A stretch of DNA of 64,000 bases from NCBI GenBank assembly GCA_026225945.1, contig JAMJFZ010000881.1, positions 931,001 to 995,000 on the forward strand. The letters are read 5' to 3'. A program made the translations under genes and the position numbers. The stretch's first letter is position 1, and each line of letters begins with the position of its first letter. This stretch comes from Cricetomys ansorgei. Taxonomy: Eukaryota > Chordata > Mammalia > Rodentia > Nesomyidae. The notes under the pieces were generated by a model. That model worked only from the letters and a program-made list of their open reading frames with translations. It was not told where the DNA came from and searched no databases. Positions 31,054 to 43,756 of the stretch are shown here, piece by piece.

Positions 31054-32287
31054 CATAATCCCATTATTTTTATATTTTTATATTATATATAACATTTTTA
31101 TAGTATAGTACATGTATTCCCAATAAGCATGCAATTATAGTTCATATATATATGTGTGACCTTTATGTGTGACCTGGGTTTGACCTTTAGTTGTATTTGT
31201 CATCTAATTAAATATAACTGGGGACCTCTGCTTCATTTACTATTATTGTTAACAAAATGGACCAAAATGGAAGGAACAGGACAACAGAAACGCCCATGGA
31301 CAGGCTGGGAATGGAAGGAGAACATTAGGCAAGCTCCTTCAGCCCATTGGCGGTAGGGGACCAGAGGAAAAGCCCATCTCCTCGCTGCTCCACAGTGGCG
31401 GAATGGTCTTTGCTAGCCCCAGGTGCTGGAGAGAGGAACGGAGGTGAGGTGCTTCCTCAGGGGTTTAAGAAGCTCGGGATGAAGGCTGAAGCAAGGGAGC
31501 AGTCAGGTCAAGAGGTGAGGGAGAGCGTGAACCCACAGTCCCTGAGGAGAGCCAGTTTTGGGAGGGGCAGGCAGCTCCTGGCGCTCAGCCTGGGTGGGCG
31601 GAGAGCTGCATTGAGTTGGATAGCAGCATCTGACTTTGGAGCCTGGGCTGAGGGAGCTGTGGTGGGCGCAGGGGTACGGTGAGGAACCATGACTTCAGCC
31701 GTCTACAAACTGAAGAGGGTGGCGTGGTCGAAATGGGGACAGAGATGTGAGTGGCTTCAAGAGACACCGAGGAGCAAAATCCCAGGCGTCAGCGATGGTC
31801 TGGACAAGGGATGAGAAATGGTCTCATGATGCTGGTCACTCCATAGGGAAGACAGCAGTCGCGCACAAGCAAAAGTATGAATAAATTCCCCCGTGAAGAA
31901 GGGGATCTTGCAAACGAGTGAACTGAACAAGTATCTAGACATTACACTTGTCAATGTAGATGAAATTACTTTTAGGGCCCCGTGAGGCCTATTCCAGAGC
32001 ATGTTAAGCACCACTTTGAAAAAATGAGGCGAGCATTGGAGTCATTATTACCAGGTGATTAGGGGTTGGTTCAATGCTTTAAGTTGTTTAGGTAAGAAAA
32101 GTGAACTGCAGTGAGCTTTGGTGGGGAGGAAGCCCATGGAGGGCCTCTAGGAAGGGAAGGCTTGTGTAGAACCAGTCCCAAGACAGTGGGGAAGTGTGTT
32201 TGGGGACCGTGTTTTTGATAGAGGGTTTCCTTGGCAAAGGACCTAGGGACATTATGGGTTTTGGTCCATTTAGCATATTAAAACTAT
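31054..32287. other. Mostly unique sequence
   Basis: AT-rich at first (TATATAACATTTTTATAG). Parts of 31300-32000 have the purine-rich look of old L2-type LINE sequence (for example GGCGTGGTCGAAATGGGGAC), but I cannot align it. No gene; the frame at 31347-31682 has no domain. Confidence 0.4.
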
Positions 32288-32480
32288 GTAGATTTGTTTT
32301 ATTTTATGAGCATGGATATTTTGCCCACACGTATGTATGCACACCATATGTGCATCTGCTGGTTTCCTGGAACTGGGGTTACGGATGGCTGTGAGTCACC
32401 ATGTGCATGCTGGGAATTGAACCAAAGTCCTCTGGGAGAGCAACAAATATGTTCAATCAGTGAGCCATTTCTCCAGCCTC
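32288..32480 (-). mobile_element. B2/B3-family SINE
   Basis: Inverted: GTGCATCTGCTGGTTTCCTGG, GGAATTGAACCAAAGTCCTC, GAGCAACAAATATGTTC and GAGCCATTTCTCCAGCC. Confidence 0.88.
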
Positions 32481-33629
32481 CACTTATCAAATATTTAAGA
32501 GCTGTTAACATTTGACATTGTGTCAGATCTTGGAAAATTGATGGTGAATGAAATATCTAGGTGCTGATATAAAAGGGCTAAGCAGATGAATTCACAGGGG
32601 AGTATGTCCTTGTCAAGCCAGCCAGCATTCTCTAAGCAAAGAGAAGAGCTCCAGGAGAGAAACGTGGGGGATTGAATTCACATGCACAGTTAAAGAAGGC
32701 TTCTCCAATAGAGAATGCCCTCAGGCTAGGGTGAACAGGCAGCTCCTGAGGTCTTTTGGGGTATATGGTGTACACACAGTGAGGGCTTGCCATAGGAAAG
32801 AGTCAGAACATGCGGTGATCCGGGGCAGGTCTGTGTGCCTGGAATATTTGAGGGTTTTACTAATGGCAGGCAGTAAATTCAGGCAGTCATGGAGGAGAGT
32901 TGGAGGAGAGGGGGCGAATTAGAGCTACCCTGAAGCTTGATGAAAGAGCCTGGGTTTGTGTATTAAAATACTGGCTCTTTCTTAAACATCATCCTCCCCC
33001 CTCCCACCCCGTATGAATTTGGTCTCTACTCTTATCTTTCATGTGATCAAGGAAATAGTTGGATACTTTCTCCTAGGTAAGCATTAGAAAGTTACCCACA
33101 GGTGGAAATGCCCTCTGCCGTTAATCTTGCTCAGTCATCTGGTTGTGGGAGAACATTCTGTGTTGTACAGACATTTGCATGCTAGTCACTCCTGGCTTAG
33201 ATTATTTTATAGTCACAACTAATGATATAGTTTGTGTGCTTGGAAAGGCAAGGTGGGAAAAACAATTACAACCTTGTAATTAACTTCAGTTCTCAGGTAG
33301 CGTTCTCGCTGTTCCAGAAGTATTACTCAAAGCTGTTTCAGAGATCCTTACTCAAGAGGGATGGACTTTCCCTCCCTAACTATTGCAGATTTCTCTATGA
33401 CTCTTTAAAACATGGCACCATAATTTAACCAGGATTTTGGACAGTCTTAACTGTCATCAAATTCTTTTGATTGGGAATTAACTCGCCTCCCCCAAGTTTT
33501 ACCCCTTTTGTAGACTTGGTGACTTCTTGACGTTTTGATGATACATTTTTCATTCTTCCTAGAATGTGCTTTTTTGGTAGAGCATATTTAGGGACCACAC
33601 AGTACAGTTGCATGCTTTAGTGAGGAATA
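32481..33629. other. Unique sequence
   Basis: Over 1 kb without a recognised repeat or gene. Some purine-rich stretches may be decayed L2. Confidence 0.4.
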
Positions 33630-33838
33630 ACACTGACATCAGCGTTGGAGACAGACTGACCTGGCTGTGACCCTAACCTACTATTTTATTTAGCTGTGCC
33701 GTGCTTGGTTAGTTACATCAATTTCGAATCTTAGTTCTTCTTATTTGTAAAGTGGAGATTATGGCCTCTTACTCACAGGATTTCAGGATTAAATGAGATG
33801 ATACGGAGGGCTCAGCACAGTGCCTTGCTCAGAGATGC
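33630..33838 (+). mobile_element. MIR SINE
   Basis: One of the best-preserved MIRs here: GAGACAGACTGACCTGGCTG, TTATTTGTAAAGTGGAGATTATGG, AGGATTAAATGAGATGATACG, GAGGGCTCAGCACAGTGCC. Confidence 0.88.
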
Positions 33839-36696
33839 TTCGCTCTGAGTGTGGACTCCTGCAGACACAGAACCCTTAGGGCTGTCTTTCTTCCAGCGGA
33901 CGTAGTCTTGAGCTGGGTTTTCTTTTATCTCGGCGTACCCCTCTGTGTCCAAGGACACATATCTATTTCTCACTTTGGGTTCCATTGCCTTTATTGGAAG
34001 GGTTAGCAGCTGGGCTGGGAAGCCCATAAAGTCTTCAACCTTGAAGAAGAAAGTGTGGTTTGATTCTAAAGTACAAAACAGCCCAGGGCTGTAGACAAAT
34101 AAGCAGAAGGGCAGAGGAGCAGAGGAGCAGGGTATTTTTATTCAGAACATTTCTGTGCATCAAGCGGAGTTCTAACCGAGGTGACCACAGAGGGGAGAGA
34201 GGCCTGTAGAGCTTATTCCGGGAGGGGGAGGTTCGTAGTCACAACGCAGTGTGCAAAAGCTCCATCAGGGTGGGGTCAGACAAGAAAGGGAACAGGAGTC
34301 TAGTGTTTGAAGGAGGGGAGAGGCTCAGGAGAGAAAGTAACCACACCCAGGGCAAGAACGAAACGACAAGTTTGACTACCAGCACCAAACAGAAAGGTGA
34401 AGTATGGCCAAGTGATGAAGAAGAGGCTCTGACACACTCTTGCTTTCTGTCCCTAAGGAGGACAAGGAGCCAAGCGTTCGAGGTAACGAGGCTGGGGCTG
34501 ACAGTACCCGAGGGATTCTCTTGGAGGACCAGATGCTGCTCAAAGAACAGGGTTGCTGTGTAATCACCAGGATGACATTCTCAGCTTGCCTCCAGTGGCT
34601 TCAACACGGGGCCAGTTACCCCAGACAGCTGACTGTAACTTCCGTAGGATGCAGCCGAGAGCAGGATGACACTTTACGTCCGGAGTCCTACTTACTGACT
34701 TTATGGGATGGATAAATGGCAGTGGGCTATGTACTTTTTACTTGAGAATTTCTGGTCTTTGGATCTTGGCTATTCTAATTTCTAACTGGAGTCTTCATCA
34801 AAAGTAAGTTGATTTTGGTAGTTGGGGCAAGTGTGACGCAGAGACAACAGAGTGGTCTGTTGTTTCCTTCGTGTTCAGCAATGCTTGGCTAGAAAAGACA
34901 GCACAACTGTGTCTTCCAGTCGCTGATGTAAAAAGGGGACACATCTCCTGGGGGGAAGTGCTGTCCTGAGCTCAGTTCTGGTTAATGCCACTCATCTGCT
35001 CTTTGAAAGGCACTCCCAGAAGACCCATCATTGTGAATTTCTGGGCAAAGGTACAGGCAAGAGGGTAATGACAAAGCTTCTCTGGTTGTCTTCCTAGTAA
35101 GGGCTCGCTTGAGAGTCGCCAGTAACACTGACTTGGGCTTACGTTGCGTTTTGGAATTAATGCATTCCATTTTTTTCAAGTGTCATAATTCCAAGAAGGT
35201 GACAGTTTTTACAGGAGATACACAAAATAAATATTAAAAATGAGTGACAATCAAAGGCTTTTAAACCTTGATCTAGGTTTCTGAGGCCATCAGAGGCCAG
35301 GGTTAAAGTGGTGGTGGGAAGAACGGGGTAAACAAAGGGACTGTGTCAGCTGTCTCATTTTCCCCCTGCCTGCTGCGTATTGGTTCATATCCACACAAGC
35401 TGCCAATAGCGTTCCCAAAGCAAGCTGGGTCTCTGAATCATCCTATGGATTGTATTAGTGTTAATTTTTGTACCTCATCTGCTGTCTTAAAAAAAAACTA
35501 TAACTATTTTTCTCCTCCTTAGAATGGGTGGGAGCTCCAGAGAAGGGCAAATTGAAATGCTTCTAGAAATCAGCAAAACGTTAATTAAATAAGTTTCCCT
35601 TTGCTTCAGGGAAATCAAAGCCTGGCAGTGTTCCAGGGTCTATAAAGGCCTGGCACTTGGCTGATTGCAAGTGTTACTCAAATCTAAAATCTGAAGTCAA
35701 CATAAACCCTACAGCCTAGTACAAGGAGAGACTGTGCTGAGCTGGATTCGGCAAGGGCAGTCTCTTGAAACTCATTATGAAGTCTTTTCACCCAAATGGC
35801 CAGGGAGAGCTGGCGCCTGAGCTGACTGGGCCAGACAGTTGGAGTAGCTAGCGTTCAGGAGCAGCCCGTTTGTGTCACTGCTGATTCTAAGAGCACACCC
35901 CATTTATTCCCAGGTTGGACCCTAGCCTACATCAGCCAGCAGCAAGGACGTGATGAAGAACGGAGCTGTCCCTTCCTTGGCGGGTTCAGACAGTACGTGA
36001 GATCATTACCTGCCCCTATGTATCCTTCTTTCTACTGTAGGAGTATCCTTTGCCCAGAGTTTTTACATTTCAATTGCTAGGACAGTAATGTTTCAGCCAA
36101 TTAACAAAAAACATTCCTACATTAATTAAGATGGAGATTAGTTTGAGTTTGCATGTACATGTACTCTATCCAGGCATTCAAATAAAAAAACAACCTGTCT
36201 GTATTTGAGCACTACCACAATGTCTATGGGTGGTGTTATTCAAAGGGAAGATTATAGCCTTTAGACTCATACAAACTGGACTCCTGTCTGTTTCCATAAG
36301 AAGCAAAGCCCTGAAAATATGCAAACTTAAGATCTCCAGGTTTGCAAATGTAGAAAAGAGTTATAAGAACTGCTTGAGAGTTTAACAAGTTCGAAGGCCT
36401 TCTTAGTAAGTGGTAATTGGATTTTTGTTAGGCAAACATTTCAACTAATAATGAAGTTTCATAGTGATGCTAACGTTTCTTCTGAAAAGACTGGTTAATG
36501 CCCTGTGTCAGTATCAGAATGTGCAGGAGTGATGAGCAGGGCATCAGAGGAGAATGTAGTGATGCGGCTTTGTTGCCTGAGAATCATTCTGAGCGCAGTC
36601 ACGGGGACATGGTCACACCCGTGCAACACAGCATCCTGTTTACCCACAGAGGAAGTGCTATTGATCTCCATGTCTCTACTGTCCCATGAGCTCTCA
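33839..36696. other. Long repeat-poor block
   Basis: About 2.8 kb with no transposon I can recognise, apart from a small GCAGAGGA tandem near 34105-34130. It includes GGGTCTATAAAGGCCTGG near 35637, a TATA-like motif without other promoter evidence. Repeat-poor blocks of this size can hold conserved regulatory DNA; nothing proves it here. Confidence 0.45.
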
Positions 36697-36863
36697 GGGC
36701 TTCTTCCCCTGTCTCAGTCTCCTTTTCCAGGATAGGAATGCTAGAGTTAAAGGCACACACTACTGCGTCCAGCTTTATGCGGGTTCTGGGGATCCACATT
36801 CAGGTCCTAATGCTTTGACAGCAAGCACTTTAGGCACGGAACCTAAAGGCATGTCTCCAGTCC
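36697..36863 (-). mobile_element. B4/B3-type SINE fragment
   Basis: Inverted: GGAATGCTAGAGTTAAAGGC (B1-like part), GGGTTCTGGGGATCCACATTC, GACAGCAAGCACTTTAGGC and GGCATGTCTCCAGTCC. Confidence 0.7.
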
Positions 36864-37493
36864 TTGACTTTCCATAGTGATAGGACTTTATTCAGTTCTT
36901 CCGGAACGACAGCGATGTCACATGATGGCTCTGTCCTCAGCTCCTCTGCAGACTCATCGCCGCAAAGGAAAAACATCCCTCAAACAAAACCTCTGGCGGT
37001 TAGATCGGGTTGCTAGGTCTGCATATTTGTTCCACATAAAAGCAGAGAAAAGACCATTTGTACTTTTAAGGTACTCTGCCATATGTTTGTTTCCCAGTTT
37101 CTTCTCATTGCCTTCAGATGTTTGTAATGATAGAGTCGGTAAGCTCTGTGTTTGAATCATTGTTTCTACAGCAGGCTTCCTGGGGATCTGCAGCAGTGGC
37201 CTCTGGCCCTGTCTGCCTCGGCCCCCGCACTTGGTGTGCATGCTGTTTACTTCCTGTCCTCCGAACTCTTTGCCTTTGCTCCTCCACGAGGAGACATCTA
37301 AGACTTTTGCGTGCCTTTCTAGTCATAGATGTATATATAGAAGCACATGTTTTTAGGGTGTAGGAAATTAGAAATTAATTCTATGAGGACTTTAACATCA
37401 AAGGGGGAGTTTAGAGAGTGACGTTGACTGTGCGCACTGCTGCTTCCTTTGTGCTATGGTTCTTGGGAGCCATGGCTGTGTCTGACAGGCGTT
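36864..37493. other. Unique sequence
   Basis: No repeat or gene recognised. Confidence 0.45.
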
Positions 37494-37755
37494 TTTCAGT
37501 TACACAGTGAAGCAAGTTTGTCAATAAGAAGACATCAGACACCAATGACATGAGCTTTCTTTTGGCAAGGCATGAGAATTCCACTGAAGAAATGAAACAC
37601 GGTTGGACTCCATCCACCCATCCATTTCAGTTACACTTTGAAGCAAATTTGTCAATAGGAAGACATCAGTCGTCAGTCACATGAGATTGCTTTTGACATG
37701 GTGTGAAAATTTCATGGAAGAAATGAACGCTGTTGGACTCCATCCATCCATCCTC
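37494..37755. repeat. 131-bp tandem duplication
   Basis: Two direct copies with a 131-base offset. Both contain TTTGTCAATA.GAAGACATCA, ACATGAG, GAAGAAATGAA and GTTGGACTCCATCCA. They are clearly diverged, roughly a fifth of positions by eye, so the duplication is old. Confidence 0.85.
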
Positions 37756-37812
37756 CTGTCCATCTGTCTGTCATTTCATTTATTCATCCATTCATCTATC
37801 CACCTACCACCT
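37737..37812. repeat. (CATC)n-like degenerate tract
   Basis: CCATCCATCCATCC, CCATCTGTCTGTCA and CATTCATCTATCC form a loose CATC/CATT repeat at the end of the duplication and into the adjacent old repeat. Confidence 0.7.
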
Positions 37813-37935
37813 TGAACATACTGAGCGTTTAATGCCCAGCGCTGTGATAGATACCAGGAGAGAGTGGTAAATACCACTGGTTCCATCCTCACGGGACTTA
37901 TAATCTGGAAGAGAAGGACAAAGAGGTTGTAGGTG
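37775..37935 (+). mobile_element. L2-like 3' end
   Basis: TTTATTCATCCATTCATC, ACTGAGCGTTTAATGCCCAG, GCTGTGATAGATACCAGGAG and CTCACGGGACTTATAATCTGG follow the widespread ancient repeat with TACTGAGCACCTACTATGTG and CTCATGGAGCTTACATTC. Confidence 0.6.
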
Positions 37936-38559
37936 TGAAACAGGTTAGTTCTCCCTGGGGCAGCACATATTTATGTGGAACTAAATCTAGTTTCAGTCTT
38001 TACAGAGCATTCACATCCAAATAGCCCACAAGAGCCTTTCCAACACCTGTGCAGCGAGCCCTGCAGGACCATTCTTCTCATATGTGGATAAAGACTTAGC
38101 TTTGAAAAGACTACAGAGACCTGCAGACTGAGCCTGGCCGTGGGACTCCAAGTCCGTAAGCTCCCCACTGCTCCCCACCACAGCTGGGCAGCTGGAAGCG
38201 GGAGGCTTGTGGCCCTTCTGCTTCTTTGCCCGGTCTTTGGGGTGCCATCGCCTCAAACCTTCAAGTCACATTGACGTCACTGAACTCATTCTCGGCCCCA
38301 GCCAAGGGCCTAGAAGCCAAGAGGATGCTCTGGTTAGCACATCACTAAGTGCTCTTTAGCCTGGGCTGGTGGTCCAGCCTCTGCAGTTAGAAAAGGCACC
38401 AGGGGCACTTGCAAGTTACCGTAGAAACTAACAGACCCTCAGGCATGAAGTCTTCTTACTTGGATGAGCACAGTGAGCAGTCCACTCAGTTGTCTGTTTT
38501 TCTGCCTTCTGAGTGAAAATCAGGTTCTCCAAAGATAAAACAACCTGTACATCACCGAA
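37936..38559. other. Unique sequence
   Basis: No repeat or gene recognised. Confidence 0.45.
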
Positions 38560-39093
38560 ACCAACAGCTGAGGTTTAGGGGACATTGTGGAAGAGGGGGT
38601 GGAAAGAGTGTAAGAGCCAGAGGGCCCGGATGTCTGCTGCGAGACTGTGCCTTTTGCATACGACAGGGAAGCTGTGCCCCAAACAATAGGGTCACCCAAG
38701 CAAGACCTGATCACTGACACTTGACATTGCCAACATGGTGGGGGGATCCTCATGGGGCCCCACCTCTAGATGAAAAGCTACAGGCAATTAATGAATGCCA
38801 AGAAAGGGAGAATCAGTCTTCCCCAGGAATGAGCCCCTTAACTGGTTATCCAATACCACTTAATCAGCCCTACAAACATAAGCACACAAACATCCCTAAA
38901 TGGGCTCAACAGGTTGTATTTATATATTCATTCATCTATATGTATGTAACAATAATAATTACAGTAAAGAGGCTGTGAATTTGAGATGGAGTGGGGAGCG
39001 GACACGGGAGAAGTGCGAGGAGGACGGCGTGATCTAAATACAGTACACGTGTAGGAAATTTAGAGAGGAAATCAAAGATTAATAAAAAGGAGG
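38560..39093 (+). mobile_element. Rodent L1 3' end, 5'-truncated
   Basis: L1 3' UTR: GACATTGTGGAAGAGGGGG, GTAAGAGCCAGAGGGCCCGG, AAGCTACAGGCAATTAATG, GTTATCCAATACCACTTAATC, GGTTGTATTTATATATTC and GAATTTGAGATGGAGTGGGG, ending AATAAAAAGG. No ORF2 remains. Severe 5' truncation is usual for L1 copies. Confidence 0.85.
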
Positions 39094-39730
39094 AAACGAC
39101 CTTTAAATGTCCAGAGTTCGAGTTTCTGTGCCATTTCACAGAGCTGAGTGGAAAAAGGAGAACTGCGGAATGACAGAAAAATTTCCTTCCTTCTCTTGTG
39201 CATCCAACTGCTTAATACTCTCCGATCACTCCGGAATTTTTCTCTTTTACTGTAAAACTGTTTCACTCCATTGGGAATTTCCAAGCGGTACGAGAGTCTT
39301 CAGCGGAGAAGCGGCGGCACCTTGGAGGCAGAGGTAATCGTCGCACAGCTGAGTAGGTAGGAGAACGTTCACGGACTCCACAGTCAACGGCGTCATTTCA
39401 GTATTTTTACTGTTGTGTCAGCTGGGAATTGCAAAGACGCCTTCAGTTTGTCTCTTCGTAGGACGGCGATGAGGATGAGAGATGCACAGTACAGTCAGTA
39501 CACACTCAGCACACAGGTATCTCTCGGTAAACCTGAGGCTACATCCTCTTCCTGAGCTCAGTGCAGACTCCAGCCCCTTCCCTATAATATCAGATTCGCG
39601 TTACCATTGTTATGCATTTCTCATCTTCTCCTCTCTTCAAATAGAAACTTTTTAGGATTACTTAATCCGCAAATACTCAGTAATTCTAATTTATAATCTA
39701 GCAGGATGGATAAGAAATGAGTAATAAGAG
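39094..39730. other. Unique sequence
   Basis: No repeat or gene recognised. Confidence 0.45.
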
Positions 39731-39925
39731 GCCAGTTGTGGTGGTACACGCCTTTAATCCCAGCACTTGGGAGGCAGAGACAAGTGATCTCTGAGTTCAA
39801 GGCCAGCCTGGTCTACAGAGCACATTCCAGGACAGCCAGGTCTACACAGAGAAACCCTGTTTTGAAAAAGAAAACAAACAAACAAACAAAAACTAACCCA
39901 CCCACCCAACCAACCAACAAACCAA
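39731..39925 (+). mobile_element. B1 SINE with CCAA-rich tail
   Basis: Well-preserved B1: ACACGCCTTTAATCCCAGCA, TTCAAGGCCAGCCTGGTC, CCAGGACAGCCAGGTC, GAGAAACCCTGTTTTG, then AAACAAAC and ACCCACCCAACC tail repeats. Confidence 0.95.
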
Positions 39926-41892
39926 GCTAATGGGTACCAGGACGTGATTAACAAGTGTAAATAAGGGTTTAAATAATTGGTACAATGGAATATCAGATGA
40001 AGAGAATGTAAATATGAGCTGTGATTTTTGAGAACCTGAGTACAAACAATGACTGGTTTCCATCGAATGGACTGGGCTGGGTTCTGAAGAGCAGCCTGGT
40101 GAGGTAGAGGTGGTGACCAGGCGTATGCAAAATGATCAGATTTTAGGTATTCATGCGCAAACATTGTGTTCTAGGAGTTAGAAAAATACATCCAGGCTTT
40201 GTCTAGGAGAGACACAGACAGTGAGATTAGATGCGTGCTGATCCCATGACAGTGTCTTTCTGTGCTCAACACCTACAAAACACCAGGAGCTTGAGAGCCA
40301 ATACAGAGAACTTAAACATCTGGGTTACATTATGAGGATATATAGAAAGTAGGAACTTTAGGGAATCTTGGGTACTTAAAGACTTCTGGATGATTCATCT
40401 GAGAAGTCAGACCTCACAGGCAGAATCCTGAAACAATGGATTACGTGAAGAAGTTGGCCTTTCCTCATTCCCTGAAGAGGGGCTGACGGGAAGTCTCATG
40501 AAAAGAAAATGAAATATGGACATAACTGTGCTGTCTGACAATGGCTTGGAAAGCCTGTCTCTAAAAAGGGTGGAGATTTTCAGAGCAGGAATCTAGACGC
40601 AGAGAATTCCAAGCAGAGAGCAGAGAGGTTTAGGACCAGGCGAGAGCCGGTAGATCAGCGGCAGCAACAGCAGCAATGCACACACCCACTTCCGTTCTTT
40701 TCAATGGGACTATGGCTCCCGAGGGCTGGCTCTGTCTGCTCATCACTCTTATTTTATTTGCACTGATGCAAAATGGACTTTCCAGTATTCCCTCGTAAAT
40801 TAGTAACTGGACACCAGCCTCCACCAGTGGCAGGGTGATCTGATCTTGAGTTCTAGAGTGTGGGCTGGACCTTTTGAAAGTATCTTTTCTCTGTTCTAAT
40901 TAGTCCCGAGAGTTGGGACTAGAGCTGCATTTGAGTTCTGAAAGAGGCAGGAATAAGGATCGCTCAAGACATGGGTTGAACCCAGGGCCAGGATACTTGG
41001 TTGCCCTTCTAGAAGAAGGTAAACTTTCAGTCTGAAGGCAAGACATACACTGAATGATTCAACTGAGTTAAACTCCACTTGTCTTCAGTCTACTCCAAAA
41101 TGGCTGACCACCCAACAGTAAGTAAGACCCAGTTCCTGTCCTGGAGGAGACCAGGAGGTTAAATAATGCTCCACGTGATGCAAAAGCAGAAGGGAACTTT
41201 GGGAGTGTAAGGGTGCAAAGGGGGAACCGAGGGATGGGGAGAGAAACAGCAGAGGTTAAGTTCAACTGGATTTGAGTATGCATGAAAATTGCCACAAGGA
41301 GACCTGCTCCTTTGCAAGCTAATTAAATATAAAACCAGATATAAAATAAGATACAGTGTTCTAAGTAATGCCGAGGAGAATCGTCTTAGGAAATGGAGAG
41401 AATAGGTCATTTAAAAATTTTTATTAAGAAAATGTCAGCTGTTCTCTTGCTGGGGCAAGGGAGGGCTTTCTGTGGAGAAAAGGCAGTCTGAGAGGGGACT
41501 GTGGTGGAGAACGTGGCTTGGGCGGTGGCCTTGCTGGTCTGGTGGGTGAGGTCACGGGGTGAATCATAGGTAGCTGGATCTCATGGACCTCGTTAACAAG
41601 GCAGATGTTATTCTACGGCCGTTTGTATTTGTTCTGTGCACAGGCATGTAGCTCAGCTTACGCTTAGAAAGAGAATTAAGGTCTGAAGACACAGGAAGGC
41701 CTGGAGGAGGGCACGGGCTGGCAGGGATCTGGAAGGAGGCTGAGTAAGTAAAACTTAATTAAACGCATTCCTGATGCGGTACTAACGGTCACTCATGCGC
41801 TAAGACTCCGATGGAACAGCTGGCCCTGAAGTAGGCCGGCCTTCCCCTGTGACTTCTACGGACAGGTTTGCCAGGCCTCTGATGGCACCTCC
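39926..41892. other. Long repeat-poor block
   Basis: About 2 kb with no clear transposon. CAGCGGCAGCAACAGCAGC near 40658 is a short CAG-like run. No gene recognised. Confidence 0.4.
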
Positions 41893-42262
41893 GGTTGTTG
41901 TATAATTTTCTCACTGCTCTGAGCAAACACTTGACAAGAAACAGTCCGAGGGAAGCTGAGTTTACACTGGCTCATAGTTTGGGGGGAGGGTGAAGTCTGT
42001 CACAGTGAGAGAGGCAGGCAGCAGGCAGGGGAAGCCTGCAGCTGGACTGGGAGGCTGGCTGGTCCCTTCACATCTTCAGTCTAGAATCAGAGAGTGAACA
42101 GGCCCGGCTCTCCAGCCTCAAAGCCTCTCCTACAGATCTGCTTCCTCCAGGTGGTCTCATGTAGAGATTCCAACAGCCTTCCCAGACAGTGCCACCAGCT
42201 GAGGACAAGGGTTCAGACACACAAGAGTGTGGGAGACAGTTCACATCCACATCACACGGCCG
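41893..42262 (-). mobile_element. MaLR/ERVL-type LTR
   Basis: Inverted: TCTCACTGCTCTGAGCAAAC, GACAAGAAACAGTCCGAGGG, TTACACTGGCTCATAGTTTG, CCAGACAGTGCCACCAGCTG and TTCAGACACACAAGAGTGTG in the order of a common rodent LTR read backwards. Confidence 0.65.
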
Positions 42263-43194
42263 TCCGTTGTCCCTCTGTTCCTGTCGCCGTTGTCACTAGC
42301 TGACATGCCCGGAAATGACTTGCAGCCCCGTGACACGGCCAGGTTCCTGGGCTCCAGAATTCAGGTTTCTCTACGGTTTAAACATTTTAAAATGTAGTTC
42401 GAGGCTTTCGTGGTAAGTATACAACGTAAGGGCTACTACCATCTTAGTAAAACTTAAGGGCACAGTGTAGATTACATCTCCCGAGCTCGCCGCCTTGCTT
42501 AGCTGAATCCTCCTGTCCTTTGATCCCCACGTCCCTCTTCACTGCAAGCCCCCTGGAGATCACCCTCCTACGCTCCTTTGAGTTTAACACTGAAAATGTA
42601 ACTCAGATGACTGGAGTCACGAAGTATTTGTCCTTAAATCAAACTACCGTCATCCAACAGCCTCATTCCTTGGTGCTACCTAAAAGAAATGAGGTTAGGT
42701 TTCTGTAGTGGACTTTTGCTGGACCCCACATCCGAACTGATAATACACTTTGGGGTCACTCAAGATTTGAGTCTGCTGTACTACTGTGTACCTGGACTGT
42801 TGAGGGGAACAATGTGACAGTTCGTTTTACTTGCCTGGATTTCCCATGTAATCGGCTTTCACAACCTAAGCTAATGCTGAGCTCTTCCGTGCCCCCGACT
42901 GCACGTGTGCTTGTATATTATGGCAATAAATGCCGAAAACAGCAGACAGGCTGAGAGCAGCCTTATAAAATGGACATCCACTACGAATGTTGAAGACCAC
43001 GTATGCATGCTGCTTGACAGCATCCGTTTGTTTTCTGGGTCGGCTGGGAGAGACAGGCAGAGAAGTAGAGAATTCCTATCTGGGGTCGCTCTTGCTTCGA
43101 CTACTGCAAGAGCAAGTGTTCTCTTTCTTTCCTTAATGGGACAGCAGTACATTGAAGGTACTGCGAGATCACTACTGATGCACTGAATCAACGC
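42263..43194. other. Unique sequence
   Basis: No repeat or gene recognised. Confidence 0.45.
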
Positions 43195-43310
43195 AGGATC
43201 CCGACAAATATTTGCGTATGCATGCCTGCATGGTCACTGCAGTGCTGTCCACAGCAGCTAAGAGGCAGGAGCAACCGTCACGTCCAACAGAAGAACGGAT
43301 GAAGAAAGTG
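43195..43310 (+). mobile_element. Old L1 ORF2/3'-end fragment, left half
   Basis: ATATTTGCGTATGCATGCCTGC, CAGTGCTGTCCACAGCAGCTAAG, CAACAGAAGAACGGATGAAG and AAAGTGTGGCACTGTCACA follow the old L1 sequence encoding the end of ORF2. Confidence 0.6.
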
Positions 43311-43756
43311 TGGCACTGTCACAGGAGACGTCAGGCTACGGACCTGGATCTGGGATGCCCTAGTTAACCGGGAGTGCCTACCGCCCTTAAGAGGCCAATT
43401 ATAGAAACTAATAGTGAGAATGGAAAGAGGGGTTTGTTTGGTATGCCCATGCTGGGAGAGGAACAAAGAGGCTCACCGACCCTCACTCCATTTTGGGTCA
43501 TAATACTAGGTTTAGTTTAAACAGAGGCTGAGAGATGTGCACGACTTAGCAGTCCTGGCCAAGGTGTGGTCCTGGGCGTCATCTCAGCTCCGGTGTCTGC
43601 TGCAAGCTACGGATCTCTTCCTGGGTGACAAGGCCCACTCTGCCTGGCACACTCTCCCGGCCATTTCCTCCACATGGGGGTCCAGTGTCTGTGTGTACAC
43701 AGATCCGGTAGTCTGGTAGCTGAAAGGAGGGTGCAGAGGTCTCTTTGTCCCTACCA
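43311..43756. other. Unidentified insert between two L1 halves
   Basis: About 445 bases separate L1 segments that would be nearly adjacent in an intact element. The insert starts with non-L1 sequence and includes GAGAGGAACAAAGAGGCTCACC and CTCCATTTTGGGTCATAATA. I suspect an LTR, but no TG/CA ends or duplicated flanks are clear. Confidence 0.4.

Noticed and set aside
35637..35655. TATA-box promoter
   Set aside because: CTATAAAGGCC alone, without initiator, CpG island or downstream exon, is insufficient.
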